Notes: generated from the sequence alone by a model not told the origin. A DNA stretch of 64,000 nt from Lutraria lutraria (GCA_964023205.1 OZ026835.1:23139817-23203816); one strand, 5' to 3'; shown: positions 1 to 13,096, numbered from the stretch's first letter. Numbers and translations: made by a program.

Positions 1-1918
1 TATACTTATTCAGATACTTAAATACATATGTACTACATCAGACACTTACATACTGATTCAGATACTTAAATACTGAATCAGACACTTACATACTGTTTCA
101 GATACTTAAATACTACATCAGACACTTATACATACTTATTCAGATACTTAATACTACATCAGACACTTAAATACTATGCCAGACACTCATATACTTATTC
201 AGATACTTAAATACATATGTACTACATCAGACACTTACATACTGATTCAGATACTTAAATACTACATCAGACACTTGCATACTGTTTCAGATACTTAGAT
301 ACTACATCAGACACTTACATACTGTTTCAGATACTTGAATACTACATCAGACACTTACATACTGTTTCAGACACTTAGATACTACATCAGACACTTGCAT
401 ACTCATTCAGATACATAAATACATATGTTCTACATCAGACACTTACATACTGTGTCAGACACTTAGATACTACATCAGACACTTGCATACTCATTCAGAT
501 ACATAAATACATATGTACTACATCAGACACTTACATACTGTTTCAGATACTTAGATACTATGTCAGACACTTACATACTCATTCAGATACTTAAATACTA
601 TGTCAGACACTTACATACTCATTCAGATACTTAAATACTACATCAGACACTTACATACTGTTTCAGATACTTAGATACTAAATCAGACACTTAGATACTC
701 ATTCAGATACTTAAATACTATGTCAGACACTTACATACTCATTCAGATACTTAAATACTACATCAGACACTTACATACTGTTTCAGATACTTAGATACTA
801 AATCAGACATTTACATACTCATTCAGATACTTAAATACTATGTCAGACACTTACATACTCATTCAGATACTTAAATACTACATCAGACACTTACATACTG
901 TTTCAGATACTTAGATACTAAATCAGACACTTACATACTCATTCAGATACTTAAATACTATGTCAGACACTTACATACTCATTCAGATACTTAAATACTA
1001 TGTCAGACACTTACATACTGTTTCAGATACTTAAATACTAAATCAGACACTTACATACTCATTCAGATACTTAAATACTAAATCAGACACTTACATACTC
1101 ATCCAGATACTTAAATACTAAATCAGACACTTACATACTCATCCAGATACTTAAATACTAAATCAGACACTTACATACTCATTCAGATACTTAAATACTA
1201 AATCAGACACTTACATACTCATCATGATACTTAAATACTATGTCAGACACTTACATACATACTTATTCAGATACTTAAATACTATGTCAGACACTTACAT
1301 ACTCATTCAGATACTCAGATCCTACATCAGACACTTACATACTCATCCAGATACTTAAATACTAAATCAGATACTTACATACTCATCCGGATACTTAAAT
1401 ACTAAATCAGACACTTACATACTCATCCAGATACTTAAATACTAAATCAGACACTTACATACTCATCCAGATACTTAAATACTAAATCAGACAATTACAT
1501 ACTCATTCAGATATTTAAATACTAAATCAGACACTTATATACTCATCCAGATACTTAAATACTAAATCAGACACTTACATACTCATCCAGATATTTAAAT
1601 ACTAAATCAGACACTTACATACTCATTCAGATACTTAAATACTAAATCAGACACTTACATACTCATCCAGATACTCAGATCCTACATCAGACACTTACAT
1701 ACTCATTCAGATACTTAAATAATATGTCAGACACTTACATACTCATTCAGATACTCAGATCCTACATCAGACACTTACATACTCATTCAGATACTTAAAT
1801 ACTAAATCAGACACTTACATACTCATTCAGATACTTAAATACTATGTCAGACACTTACATACTCATTCAGATACTTAAATACTAAATCAGACACTTACAT
1901 ACTTATTCAGATACTTAA
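1..1918. repeat. 40-bp tandem satellite (dimer of two 20-bp halves)
   Basis: About 48 head-to-tail copies of a 40-bp unit. The unit splits into two related 20-bp halves, one reading CAGATACTTAAATACTAAAT and one reading CAGACACTTACATACTCATT. They differ at a few fixed positions and alternate strictly. Variant blocks (TACATCAGACAC, TATGTCAGACAC, AAATCAGACAC) recur at 120-bp spacing around 560-1,000, which suggests higher-order units of three monomers. No open reading frame of interest crosses it. The left edge is cut by the window. Confidence 0.97.
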
Positions 1919-2765
1919 CATATCGACATTGGTTGAAATCGCTAAAATAACGTTAACTGACAAAAAATTCTAACCGAACTTTAAAAAAAGGTGTTTTATT
2001 GCGATAAATACTGCACCCCTTTATCAACTATCTTATCTTCCCTATCAGCGTTAAACATCTCTAACGTAATGCGCATTGTATTGGTACGATAATTATAATA
2101 CTATTAATTCATTAATGACAAAAAAATTGTTATAAAATCTCTTACTAGACATCAAACATGGGTGTGATTTCAATTATTGAACCGTAAACATTAGTGATTT
2201 TGATTGGCTATCAATATTGAAAGGGGTGCATCAAATTTGTTGATTTCATGAGACATTGAGCCGACACTTAAAAGCTTAAAAAAACACAGTTGGTGTCATT
2301 TTCGAATTAACATTGCCGTCTTTTTTGATGACGGATTTCAAAGCGGTTTTCAGTATTTGTAGCGGAAATGTTAATCTAGGGAACCGTGCCTCAGAATTTT
2401 GATTCTTGTGTTCATTTTCTATCTATGGCATATTAGGTAATAAACATCGGGGTTTTGGGTACGGAATTTCTTTAAAGTCAAGAATCTAACAAACCAAGGA
2501 CATTATCAAAAAATTGAGGCACGTTTCCTTGCATTATTCATTTATAGTGATTTTAAGACTTTTTGTTGTAATATATTCTTAAATACAGAGTAGTTATCGT
2601 TGTTCAAAAAATCGAAAATTACGTGCAATATTGGTTTATGGAAGACCAATCAAATGTAATATTCCTTTCAAATCACTTGCAATGCACTTTATACAGTGGG
2701 TTTATTTTATAATTATGGTATAGTTTTTCAATCTATAAATTGGTGAAACTTGATTTGACCTGATA
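1919..2765. other. Non-satellite block between two satellite arms
   Basis: This AT-rich, non-repetitive sequence separates the homogeneous satellite from its degenerate continuation. It contains an imperfect inverted repeat: about 2,378-2,400 (GGGAACCGTGCCTCA) pairs with 2,508-2,532, bounding 155 bp, which could be a small MITE. No reading frame longer than 60 codons and no recognisable gene was seen. Confidence 0.5.
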
Positions 2766-3563
2766 TCCAAGCCAGATACCTTAAATACTAAACCAGGCCT
2801 TACATACTTATACTAAACCAGACCTTACATAATTATTCAGATACTCAAAAACTAAGCCAGACACTTACATAAATATTCAGATACTTAGATACTAAGTCAG
2901 GACCTTACATAATTATTCATATACTTAGATACTAAGTCAGGCACATACTTATTCAGATACTTAGCCAGGCACTTACATACTTATTTAGATACTAAGCCAG
3001 GCACTTACATACTTATTCAGATACATAGATACTAAGTCAGGTACTTGTATATTAAGTCAAGTCAGTTACTTACTAAGTTAGACATACATTTGTACTTATT
3101 CAGAATCAGATACTTAGGTACTTAATACAATACTTACATACATGTATTTTGTCATAAGTCATACATACTTAGTTAATTAGATATATACTTAGGCACTTCC
3201 ATACTAAGGCAAACACTTACATACTTAATTGGGCACTTACATACTTAGCCAGACATTTACATACTTACATGTAGTTACATACTTAGTCAGTTTCATACTA
3301 CTTCAGACAATACATACTTAGTCAGTTTCATACTACTTCAGACACTACATACTTAGTCAGTTTCATACTACATTGTTAAGTCAGACACTACATACTTAGT
3401 CAGATACTCACATACTTAGTAATAAACTTACATATTTAGTCAAACTTACATACTTAGTTAATCAGTTATATACTAAGTCAGGAACTTATATATTTAATAT
3501 ATGCCAGTCAGATACATACAAAGTTAGTCAGCTACATACTTAGTCAGGCACTTACATTCAGCC
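2766..3563. repeat. Degenerate arm of the 40-bp satellite
   Basis: Diverged copies of the same ACTTACATACTTATTCAGATACTTAGATACTAAGTCAGGC-type unit continue here with many indels. They decay to the right into short TACATACTTAGTCAG fragments. This is what an old array edge looks like next to a younger, homogenised core. Confidence 0.9.
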
Positions 3564-3566
3564 AAA

Positions 3567-3733
3567 TCAGTGGCCACCCTTAGGAAAGAGAAAATGTGGC
3601 CTTTATTGACAGGTGACCTTTAATTGGAGGTCATTTGTTCTAGATATTCAATGGCAGTTCTTTAAAAATAGCCTATATTCAGAGGGTGGCCTTTATTCAG
3701 GGGTGACCCCTTACACAGGGTTGAATGTATTTA
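3567..3733. mobile_element. Pogo/Tc1-type MITE, 'CAAACCTGT' family, copy 1
   Basis: The body alternates GTGGCCTTTATTGACAGGTG and related blocks and ends in ACACAGGGTTGAATG. The same sequence recurs at 39,013-39,197 and 45,121-45,297. The left terminus is worn. The family resembles the TA-targeting mariner/pogo MITEs common in invertebrates, whose ends read like CAGT.AAACCTGT...GGCCACC. No coding capacity. Confidence 0.7.
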
Positions 3734-4170
3734 GTCGGGTCCTTTACTAACTTAGTTTGTCTGTTTATACTTTGTTAAGCACTTTTGTGAATAGATATTC
3801 AAACTTATATATTGTCATATTTTGTCTAGTTAATGATCATTTAATCAACACTGAAATTGTTCTTTTTATAGCATTGTGCAGAGAACTAAGAAATCACTCA
3901 TTAAGTGGATGCATGATCTGTAGAAAGCTGTGGTGGTATTGTTTTCCCATGATGCTCCTGTATTGATCTGATGCCTACCTGAGGGTATGTACACAAATCT
4001 CAAGTATAGTTTCATAGACATGCCTTAGCTTAGATTATATAATTGCTACTTCGCATATATATTTTGTGTCAGCAAATGGATCCTCATAAAAGCAGGACCA
4101 TGGTTGCATTTCATCGGAGTGTGGTCAGTTGTTTTCGAACATTATTAGTCAATAGTTAAAAGTTGATAAT
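3734..4170. other. Unassigned AT-rich spacer
   Basis: No gene, repeat or RNA feature recognised. A 69-codon open frame (3,757-3,966) has no domain-like features and I do not regard it as a gene. Confidence 0.4.
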
Positions 4171-4174
4171 CACA

Positions 4175-4447
4175 GTGCGATTTTATTTAACTGTCAAAGC
4201 TGCATAATTTCACGGTCAATGCTTGCATTTATTTTTACCTTCTGCAAGATAGTACCGTACAATTACTTTGGTAATATGTACTATGATTTTTGTTATACCA
4301 GTGTACAAACGTACAATTATGTATTTAACGATGACTACAAAACATTATAATTATAATAGAAAAAAAATAACTGTGGTATGAAGCTAAAAATGATCACATC
4401 CATTGACTGTGTAATTATATAGCTTTGACAGTTTAATAAAATTGCAC
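4175..4447. mobile_element. 273-bp MITE, family B, copy 1
   Basis: Long imperfect terminal inverted repeats start GTGCRATTTTATTWAACTGT and continue through CAAAGCTGCATAATTTCACGGTCAATG for about 50 bp per arm. A 4-bp direct repeat CACA lies immediately outside both ends (4,171-4,174 and 4,448-4,451), a possible target-site duplication. Related elements lie at 7,529-7,698 and 8,701-8,975. Non-coding; superfamily not determined. Confidence 0.8.
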
Positions 4448-4465
4448 CACACATTACATTAAGCA

Positions 4466-5345
4466 ACAAACAATAAGCCAGTCAGTCACATACCAAGTCA
4501 TATACACTAAGTAACATACAACTAGCTAATCACCTACCAAGTTATATACACTAATTAACATACAATTAACCATGCAGTCACAACACAAGTTATACACACT
4601 AATTAACATGCAATTAACCAGTCGCTTACCAAGTTATATACACTAATTAACATACAATTAGTCTGTCACCAAGTTATATATACTAATTAACATACAATAC
4701 ACTGATTAACATACAATTAGCCAGTCACTACACAAGTTGTATACACTAATTAACATACAATTAACCAGTCACCAAGTTATATACACTAATTAACATACAA
4801 ATAGTCTGTCACCAAGTTATATACACTAATTAACATACAATTAGCCAGTCACTACACAAGTTGTATACACTAATTAACATACAAATAAGACAGTCACTAC
4901 ACATTTTTTTAGTTGTATACACTAATTAACATATAATTAGCCAGTCACTACACAAGTCTTATACATTTGATCCATCACTTGTCGAATACATACTATGTAT
5001 ACCTAGTTATATCATTAACATTGTCAGTTATATACATTTAGCTGGTTACTTAGCCAGTCACTTATGGATTATAGACACAACCAGTCACTGATAATGTATT
5101 TATGATAGGGTAAGTGACTGACTTAGATTTTTATGTAACCTATTCAAAAATGCTTGCTAAAAATAGTCACTTAGCAGGTTATATACACTTGGTCAGATGT
5201 AACTTACTTTAGTTACTTACACTAAGTCAGTTATATACACGATCAATCACTGACCAAGTGTATAAAATAGGTACAGTAAGTGACTGGTTAATTGTATGTA
5301 ACTATGTAAGCATCTGACACTTATAGTCACTTACCTACAGTCTCA
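4466..5345. repeat. Second tandem repeat (about 40-bp unit)
   Basis: Variable-length units of about 36-47 bp are built on ATACACTAATTAACATACAA followed by TTAGCCAGTCAC and a short ACACAAGTTAT linker. The array is clear from about 4,490 to 4,965, then degrades into scattered CAGTCACTTA blocks until about 5,345. It is a different unit from the 40-bp satellite, though both share short 'ccagtcac'/'cagacac' words. Confidence 0.85.
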
Positions 5346-5888
5346 TAGACTTAGACATGTCATGCATAATATGGCTATTAAGATATTACAAGGATGATAA
5401 GGTGACTGGTTAAGGTACAGGCTAATAGCTCTAGTTGTATACAACTAAGAAAGTATCTGACATTCAACTTACTTCCTCACATTGGATATTTTAACTACAT
5501 GTATACTACTCAAAATTTGATAAGGGTCACTAGCAATATTGCTCGAAGTAAAATTTTAATACTGATGATTAGATTTGATTAAAAATTGGTCATTGGGCAT
5601 CATATGCCCGTGAAAAAATTAAACAATATTTGTTCATTGAAGCATATCTGTATATCATATAGTTAGTAACTTATAAGTTATAACGTCCCCTTAGTAAAAT
5701 ATGTATATTTTATATATTTTTTTTTATTTTTAGCTCAAATTTTCAGTGCACATCAAGCTACATGACTCTATTAACAAAAATGCATGTTCTTGATTTTTAC
5801 CCTGTTATGTCTCTGCAGTTATAAAACATTTAATTTGCAAGTGCAGCATGTGGAAAGTACAGTATGAATCTTTGAAATAATGTTTGAT
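5346..5888. other. Unassigned spacer
   Basis: AT-rich sequence with no supported gene or repeat. Confidence 0.4.
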
Positions 5889-6640
5889 ATCGATAGAATG
5901 TTAAGCTACATTACAGAAAAACAAAATGAGATGGATGTCCATTGAGGAGGATGTCCATTGAGGAAAGGGCCTGCATCAGGCATATTCAGGGAGGGCTCCT
6001 GTACTAATATCATTTTATGTATATCATTATAGCTGTCAAATGTATTTGACATTCAGTCAAGCAATCATTTTCTTACAAACTTCAAAGATTCTGGCAATGT
6101 AGAAAAGATATTAAAATACAATGTACGCTTATATTTTCCACTAACGAAATGATAGCATAATACCAGATTGAATTAAGTAATGAGTTGTTTTAAAACCTAA
6201 CTTAATTCACTATAAATTTTACAATTTAATGACATTCAGTACTTTTTGGTGACATTGGAGAAAACAACTGGAAGTTCTAAGATAAAAATTACTGTGTTTT
6301 TTTTGTTTAATAAAGGTAGATATATCACTAAATACATCACTAAATACATCACTAAATACAGCAGCAATACAGACGGGGCACATTATAAGACATATCATAA
6401 TTATTTTCTAGTAAATAACATTGCAAAATCATGTATAAAACTTAACCACAGCTATTTCATATGTTAACTTAGTGGTTTGTTTTAATTTGATGTGTTAAGT
6501 AAATTAAATATTAATTGAAATCTAAATGTACCTGTAAGTACGGGATACTTGCTGAATAAGGCTTACAGTGCTGGCCCTTAAAAAATGTCCTCAATGGACA
6601 TCTACCCCATTTTTTGTTTTTCTGTCACGTGGCTATCGAT
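5889..6640. mobile_element. Inverted-repeat DNA element (about 750 bp)
   Basis: The left arm at 5,913-5,965 (ACAGAAAAACAAAATGAG, then GATGTCCATTGAGGA) is mirrored by the right arm at about 6,570-6,624. An outer ATCGATAG pair (5,889-5,896 and 6,633-6,640) suggests the true ends. A 17-bp segment (GGATGTCCATTGAGGA type) is duplicated in the left arm. The arms stay similar further inward. The interior holds only a short TCACTAAATACA triplication (about 6,326-6,362). Probably a non-autonomous DNA transposon, superfamily unknown. Confidence 0.7.
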
Positions 6641-7528
6641 TTAAAAATTTACCACGAAGATTCATACTTACCACATGCAAATTAAATGTTTTATATCTAT
6701 AGAGAATAAACGGGTAAAAATCAATAGAACACATTTTGTTGATATGCATATTTCACAAAGGGACGTTATAGCCATTGTAAGTTTTGTTAAGTGTATTTGT
6801 AGGAAATATACAATCATTGAGTGTTCTTTATCAAATTTGGAGTTGTATATTTCTTGATATATAAATTGTGTATAAATAATTATGATTGTTAAATATTTTT
6901 TATATGATATGATAGTGCAATATTTAAGGGATGTAATGTTTGTATGTAATACGTTCAATAGAATATTTTTTAAATAATGTCATGGTGATAATTTAGGAAC
7001 GATGTTGAAAATGAGATACACAAGGCCGACCCTTACACATTTGGTGGTCTGTGTAAAGTGTATACACTTATGGAAATTTTGCCGTCTTTGTGGGCAAATT
7101 TTTTCTTTTTTTTTTAATTACTTCTGCTTTCTTCACTTGTTTATATTATGTGCTGCTTATATAATTTCTTTTCTTCAGATATTTACTTGTTTGTATTTTA
7201 TAAAATATCATTGTCACAATTCAAATTTTTTGAATAAAAAATACTAACAAAATATCAAGTATAGCAGTTTATTTATACTCTTATAATGATGTTATAACAA
7301 CAAAAGTATATCATATTAATTTGTGTGCAAATGATCAATAACAGAAAAGTCATACTTATGTCTCTACCTGATTACCCTAAATCTTTCTATTACAACACAC
7401 AAATATATTTCGGAATTAATTTTACCTAGTGTTGTTATAAACCTCCCGTAATCCTACACATGACCCTTTTCTAGCCAAAGTGAGTTTCTAAAACACTTAT
7501 CATAATAGGGGCTGCGGACTAATTAATA
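6641..7528. other. Unassigned AT-rich stretch
   Basis: Short open frames on both strands (for example 6,668-6,958 minus and 7,002-7,247 plus) are low-complexity and overlap one another. Nothing else recognised. Confidence 0.4.
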
Positions 7529-7698
7529 ACATTTTATTGAACTGTCAAAGCTTCGATTACTTTTGTAATCTATAAGATGTTGAATGTACAATCATGTATT
7601 TAACAATACGCTACATTATAATATCATGAGGAATGGGACATTGCCTAATGATAAAAGTGAATGCATAAATATAAAGTTTTGACAGTTTAATAAAATGT
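7529..7698. mobile_element. MITE family B, copy 2 (internally deleted)
   Basis: The arms ATTTTATTGAACTGTCAAAG and its complement near 7,676-7,698 match the inner part of the 4,175-4,447 element. At about 170 bp it lacks about 100 bp of the interior. Confidence 0.7.
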
Positions 7699-8700
7699 CA
7701 CTATAAAGAATACAAGTACAGTTTTGAGGATGATTGCTCTAGAGGTTTTCGAAGGGAGTATAAACAATGCTCCGACATAAATGAAGAATTTTCATTTTTT
7801 TGCAAATTGATTATGCCTATGACAATTTCACATGTTTGTGTCAATGTCATTCTTACATATAGTAATGCTGTACAATCCTCATTTATGGTTCCCAGTAGAC
7901 TTTCAGTTTGAGATCAGCATCAAGGATCAAGTACAATCAATCATGTGGAGTCAAAAACAAACATACAATGTATACAAAACTATACCCCCCCCCAAAAAAA
8001 AAGTGGTGGGGGCACAAAAATGTACATAAAAAGTGGTATCTGCTATAAACACTTGTCCCCAATTTAAAACTGAATCAAACTAACATGTAAGGGAAATCTA
8101 GAAGATGTTTCTCTAACTTGGCAATTTGTTTTCCATTGTTGTGTTGAAAGAGTTCACAGTAAACCATACCTACATCCAATGTTGTATACTGTATCACCTA
8201 CAAAAATAAAACAGAAATAACTTCATACAGGTATCTACAATACAGTAGACCTTAGTGTTTCTTTGTTTTATTGACATTATGTCAGAAATCAACAACTTTT
8301 AGAACATTATGATTTAAGAAATATAAAAACACTGCAGATATAACAAGATGCTGTGTTCAGGGAATGCATATGCCCCTGTTGCATGGTTGTCAAGAAAAAG
8401 TCCATTAGACCAATTCTAAGTCTACATAAAGGCAAAGTGAGGTTGGTTGGTATGGTTGGATTGAGAATGATAGTAGGTAACAACTGTATGAAGTATTCAA
8501 GTGTTCTAGCTAGTGGTGTTGGTGCTAGATGAAACTGTAAAATCTACTTAAACTCAAACTGGTTGACGGACAGGACAATTACCATATGCCTATTGCATCA
8601 TACAGGACAATCACTATGTGCCTCCTGCATTGTAGATGTTGGAGGTATAAAAAGCTACATCATAGAGTTCTTTCATATCAGGTTGACAACTGCTGGTACA
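7699..8700. other. Unassigned stretch
   Basis: Contains a C9/A9 homopolymer junction near 7,986-8,003 and no gene or repeat that I can support. Confidence 0.4.
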
Positions 8701-8975
8701 GTGTGATTTTATTAACCTGTTAAAGCTGAATAATTTCATGGTCACTGAATGCGATTATTTTCAGCTTCTTACCTCAGTTTTTGTTTATTTTACCGTTAGG
8801 GAATGTTCCATTCTGCATGTTTATATAATATTATGTTGTACATGCACATTGGACAACAGGTATAATGAAAATTATCTTATGAATTATATAAGTAATCAAA
8901 CCTTACTGCAGCTAAAAATGAATGCAAGCATTGACCATGAAATTATGCAGCTTTGACAGTTTGATAAAATTGCAC
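8701..8975. mobile_element. MITE family B, copy 3
   Basis: 275 bp with the same arms as copy 1 (GTGTGATTTTATTAACCTGT on the left; on the right the complement of GTGCAATTTTATCAAACTGT). The arms extend inward over the CATAATTTCATGGTCA block. No convincing target duplication remains. Confidence 0.78.
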
Positions 8976-10390
8976 AATATCTGGCTTTAATTTCTGATTA
9001 TCAATTAAACAAGATCAAACATCAACATGAGGGTTGATTATTATCAACCATTAGCAACATGTTTTTGAATGTCTAGTTCTAAACAGAAACAATCATTCAC
9101 ATTAAGCTTAATTTTTATAAATAATTCAGAACTTAAAATGTTCCTGACTTCACAATGTTTTTTTTTTAAATAGTTTTCCCTGGTTCAATACTCTCAGATA
9201 GTAATGTCAGTCATGTACTAATTAATGACTGTTTTATATCATCCAAGTTTTTAGCCAATATTATCTCATCAAAATTCAGATCATATATAAGACATATTAT
9301 TTACTTACCATCTTCCTTGGATACTGCTGAACAATTTTCTTGGATTTAATATCTAGAAAATAGATAGAGAGACATTCAATAAACATTGAAAAAGTAGAAA
9401 ATCTTACAAAACAAATTTTGCACTTTTGAAATCCCCACTGAAGCTATGATGATAGAAAATGAAAACCAGTCAACAAACTTTATCCCTCATTGGTTGCTTC
9501 GGCACTGTCTCCTAATTAAAGTAAAGCAGCATACTAGTTCCCGTTCCATATTGCAGTGCAATTCTAAATGAATTTAAGTTCAGTTTCCATGAGTACTTTC
9601 AGTACTTTGATTGCAAGATGATTACAATGTTAGTTCATGAATACAGAAAGATTTACATGAGTTTATCTGGGTTACAAATTTATTCATTTAGGCAATAGTA
9701 TAGTTGCATATTTCTGTATAATTAAATTATAGAATACTTTTGTGAAAATTTATCAGAGTTTCATAAGATTTTCTGACATTACAGTGTATCATGGATTTCC
9801 TCCCGAATAAATGGTCATTTTTTGAGCAGTCAATGAACAATAAAGAAATTTTGCATGAACATGCTTTAAGATATTGGCTAATGCAGAAATGGTTTATTCA
9901 AATGTTATTTCCATGGAAACTGTGCAAAAAGCACCACCTAGTGGAGTGGTATCTTTTTCATTGATTTTCATGTTATTCCTGCATTGCTTCATTACTTTTG
10001 TACATTAAGTCATGCAATTTACATAACTGCAATGCTTAATCATTTCCAAATCCAAACAATACAAGAATGTTATATTTTGTCATCAATACATCTTAAAAGA
10101 CGCCGAACAAACTCTGTAGGGGTGGCAATTTACAATGCCAAAAAAACGAGACATTTATCTCTCATTCACATCAATACTGAAAAAACATTCTGATGAACTA
10201 AAATACAGTATAGATTCTTTAAACAATTTGAAAAACTTGAAAAAAATAAGAACAAATGGTCACTGACTTTGTTTTCGCACCAATAAAACTTATTTAAACC
10301 CATATTGGAAAACCGCGACACACCTTAAATGGAACCCTATCTCCTAACCCACCTACATGTATTAAGTGGACGAAAAATATTTTCATGAAA
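8976..10390. other. Unassigned AT-rich stretch
   Basis: No supported gene, RNA or repeat. Short open frames (such as 9,984-10,193) show no family features. Confidence 0.4.
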
Positions 10391-10654
10391 GCAAGGACTT
10401 ATATATATATACACAGATTCACAACATCTGTATTTACAGTTTAAATTGTGCTATTTCTCAATAAAACACGTTTTCTGTACTCATAGCAAACAAGAGTTTA
10501 AAAAATGACCTGAAAAAAAGTTGCACTTTCTAAACTTATATTAATTTTATTTTCTGATAATAGCTGCCGAGTATTGCAATGGATTGTGGGATTGCCGATC
10601 GATATTGTTTTTTTAGCAGTAGCGAATCCATGTATGTTTATAATTATGTCCTTG
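10391..10654. mobile_element. MITE family C, copy 1
   Basis: It begins GCAAGGACTTATATATATAT and ends with the inverted counterpart GAATCCATGTATGT...GTCCTTG. The segment 10,565-10,650 (AATGGATTGTGGGATTGCCG through AGCAGTAGCGAATCCATG) matches, in reverse orientation, 43,945-44,035 inside the family C copy at 43,940-44,439. Non-coding. Confidence 0.7.
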
Positions 10655-10738
10655 ATGAAGGTAAAACATTCTCTCATGAAAATTAACTCACTAAGTGTAT
10701 GCAGAAATATGTCATCATACAATAGCAAAAAGAATTTA

Positions 10739-10915
10739 CAGCGTAACCTCCCTACAACAGCCACCAATGGGAATGACAAGGATGGCTATTGTAAGAAGGT
10801 GGCTGTTGTTGAGAGGAGAGTTAAAATAGAGTAAAACATTAATCTAGGTTGCTAGTATACTGGCTGTAATAAGGAGGTGGCTGTTTGGAGGTGACCATTC
10901 ATGGAGGCTACACTG
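10739..10915. mobile_element. 177-bp pogo/Tc1-type MITE with TA duplication
   Basis: Left terminus CAGCGTAACCTCCCTACAAC and right terminus complementary to CAGTGTAGCCTCCATGAATG, each flanked by TA (10,737-10,738 and 10,916-10,917). CAGT-type termini and a TA target are the hallmark of the Tc1/mariner/pogo superfamily. The interior is GGTGGCTGTT-rich and non-coding. Confidence 0.8.
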
Positions 10916-13096
10916 TATATATTAAGGAAAACTATGTACAATAAAACTACCTCTTGATTTCCTGCCTGCAATCACTATCTGATCTTTAGTACACAGTATC
11001 ATCTTATGGTTTTATCTTCATTAGAATGGTAATCCTCAATAACTGGGTTGTTTTGTTTCCATGGTTACTGGTGAAGGTACAGCCGAACATGACCTTCATA
11101 GCCGTCTTCATATTTTGTTCCACAATCGTAGAATAAAGCTGCAAATTCAGCAGAAATCAAATTGTAATCTTTGAGTTACACACTGGCAGAACAGAACAGA
11201 TAATTTATTCTGTTGTGTACAAAGTTAATAATCCATATCAGAAAAAAAATACAAGACTTAGTACAAATGTATACTCAGCAAAAAAAAGACACTACATTAT
11301 TCATGTATTGATATTTCAATGCTCATTAAAGAAATAACCAAGGACAAACATCGTGACATTTTAACTGTCCTTCCAGTTGAAGAATTCAAGGGAAAACATC
11401 AGAATTACCGGAAATTAACGCAAAGGGGAATAACTGATTTTTTTAAAACAGTATTATGGGTATTCAAACTATCTGCTCATGGACTGTTGACCTGTTTTAA
11501 TGTTGTAAACATCAATACATGTATTGTTGTAAAGAAAAACAAGTTTGATAATGAAAATGTCTAACCCTAATTAATGCATTTTGAGTCTAACATTGATATG
11601 TTTCAACTTACCTCCCTTCGAATTAAAATAAGAGCACATTTACTGTTGCATTTTTGGTCAACTGTTTGCATAAACTGTAAATTTCTTGAACGAACTTTGT
11701 CGGCTGTAGTCCACTGCAAATCATACCACTAATTTGATCTATACGCACAGGACCTTTAGGTGAATACACAGACAACTAAAGTTGAGTCAATGAAAATCTT
11801 ACCTAACATATGTAAAGTTTCTTTTTTTGTTGAGTATATAAGTCACATGAATATTTACACAGATAATAGTTAACTTATTCATATATGAGAAAAATACATA
11901 AAGTCATGATATCAAAATTATATAATATACAATACAATAAGGATGAACATAACAGAAACTCACAATTGTTAATCATTACCTATTAATATTAAAAATTGAA
12001 TTTCTTATAGCAAGAGCTTTATGTACATAGCCAACCATTAGTATGAATTCAACCATTACAAATAAAAACATCAGACAATTTCTGATATATACATGTATAG
12101 ATTGGAGCCACAGTTATTGAAATTTGGATGGTTTATCAAATTTTGTTATAAAGTGTTTAAAGCTATATCTGACAGACCTATTATTGGCTAAATAATTGTT
12201 TTGATAATGTGATAGAAATCATACTCAAGTACCTAAATTTAATAAATTAATATTGGAAGCTACCTGTAAATTTTGATAAGCAACTATTAAAGAGAATTAA
12301 AAGGGAGATAACTCGAAAATTAAAAATCAACAAAATTAAACATTTTCAATGTTCAATCAAGTTTTCCTTTTTTCCAAGGTAAAATGCATTGTTGTCTAAA
12401 TCATTTAATGGAGTCAAGTAGGGCATGTTTGAATTCAGCAAATGCTACTTATAATGAGTTGTTAAACAGTGGAATAAAATGTTCCCTAACACTTACTTCT
12501 GATAACTTGTATCAATCATTTTTGCTAAATTCCACCACTGGAGATTGAAATTATGACTCCGAATTAAGTTAAGATATAGCCTCGGACTATTAAGCTTATA
12601 TATATAAACACAAGTGTGTATATTATATTACACATATAAGTAATTTGTTGTAGCAAGTGACATATGGATAAAATTTCAATCTCCTGTGATTACGCAGACA
12701 GTTCTTGGTAAAACTCTTTTCAGAAAACACTTTTAGGTTATGAAAACAATGTAATTATATACTTACTGAAATGTATGCATCATTTCTTGTCAGACATAGC
12801 TTTATACACTTAGACATGTTATATTATATTGTTGACAAAATGATAAATCATAAAAAATTTCATAATCAAGCAACATTCTATGTCAGGGTGAATTCCATAA
12901 ACAGAATCTGAAGACTACATCGTCATGATTTGTCAATAGAGTTTGGACATACCACAATGATTCATGAGAACATGCAGGCTGTAATTCTTAACTATAAACA
13001 GAAAGACCCATATAAGATTTTAAATTTTGAGACAGCTTTATACCCTCATAAAAACCTAAGAAAGTTCCAATGGTCATTTATATTTCAGTAATTTAT
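10916..13096. other. Unassigned AT-rich stretch
   Basis: 2.2 kb without a supported gene. An 81-codon frame (11,319-11,564) is isolated and featureless. A locally palindromic TATATA/ACACAAGTGTGT segment sits near 12,595-12,645. Confidence 0.4.

Noticed and set aside
1..1918. CRISPR-like alternation of near-identical 20-bp blocks
   Set aside because: The 'spacers' are themselves repeats of the same ancestor, there are no cas genes, and the context is eukaryotic.
2378..2532. Definite MITE from the GGGAACCGTGCCTCA inverted repeat
   Set aside because: The arms are short and imperfect and no target duplication was found; mentioned only as a possibility.
3757..11564. Scattered frames of 60-96 codons as small genes
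   Set aside because: No domains, no supporting signals, AT-rich composition and frequent overlap on both strands; expected by chance.
11555..11575. Telomere-like AACCCTAATT
   Set aside because: A single word, not repeated.
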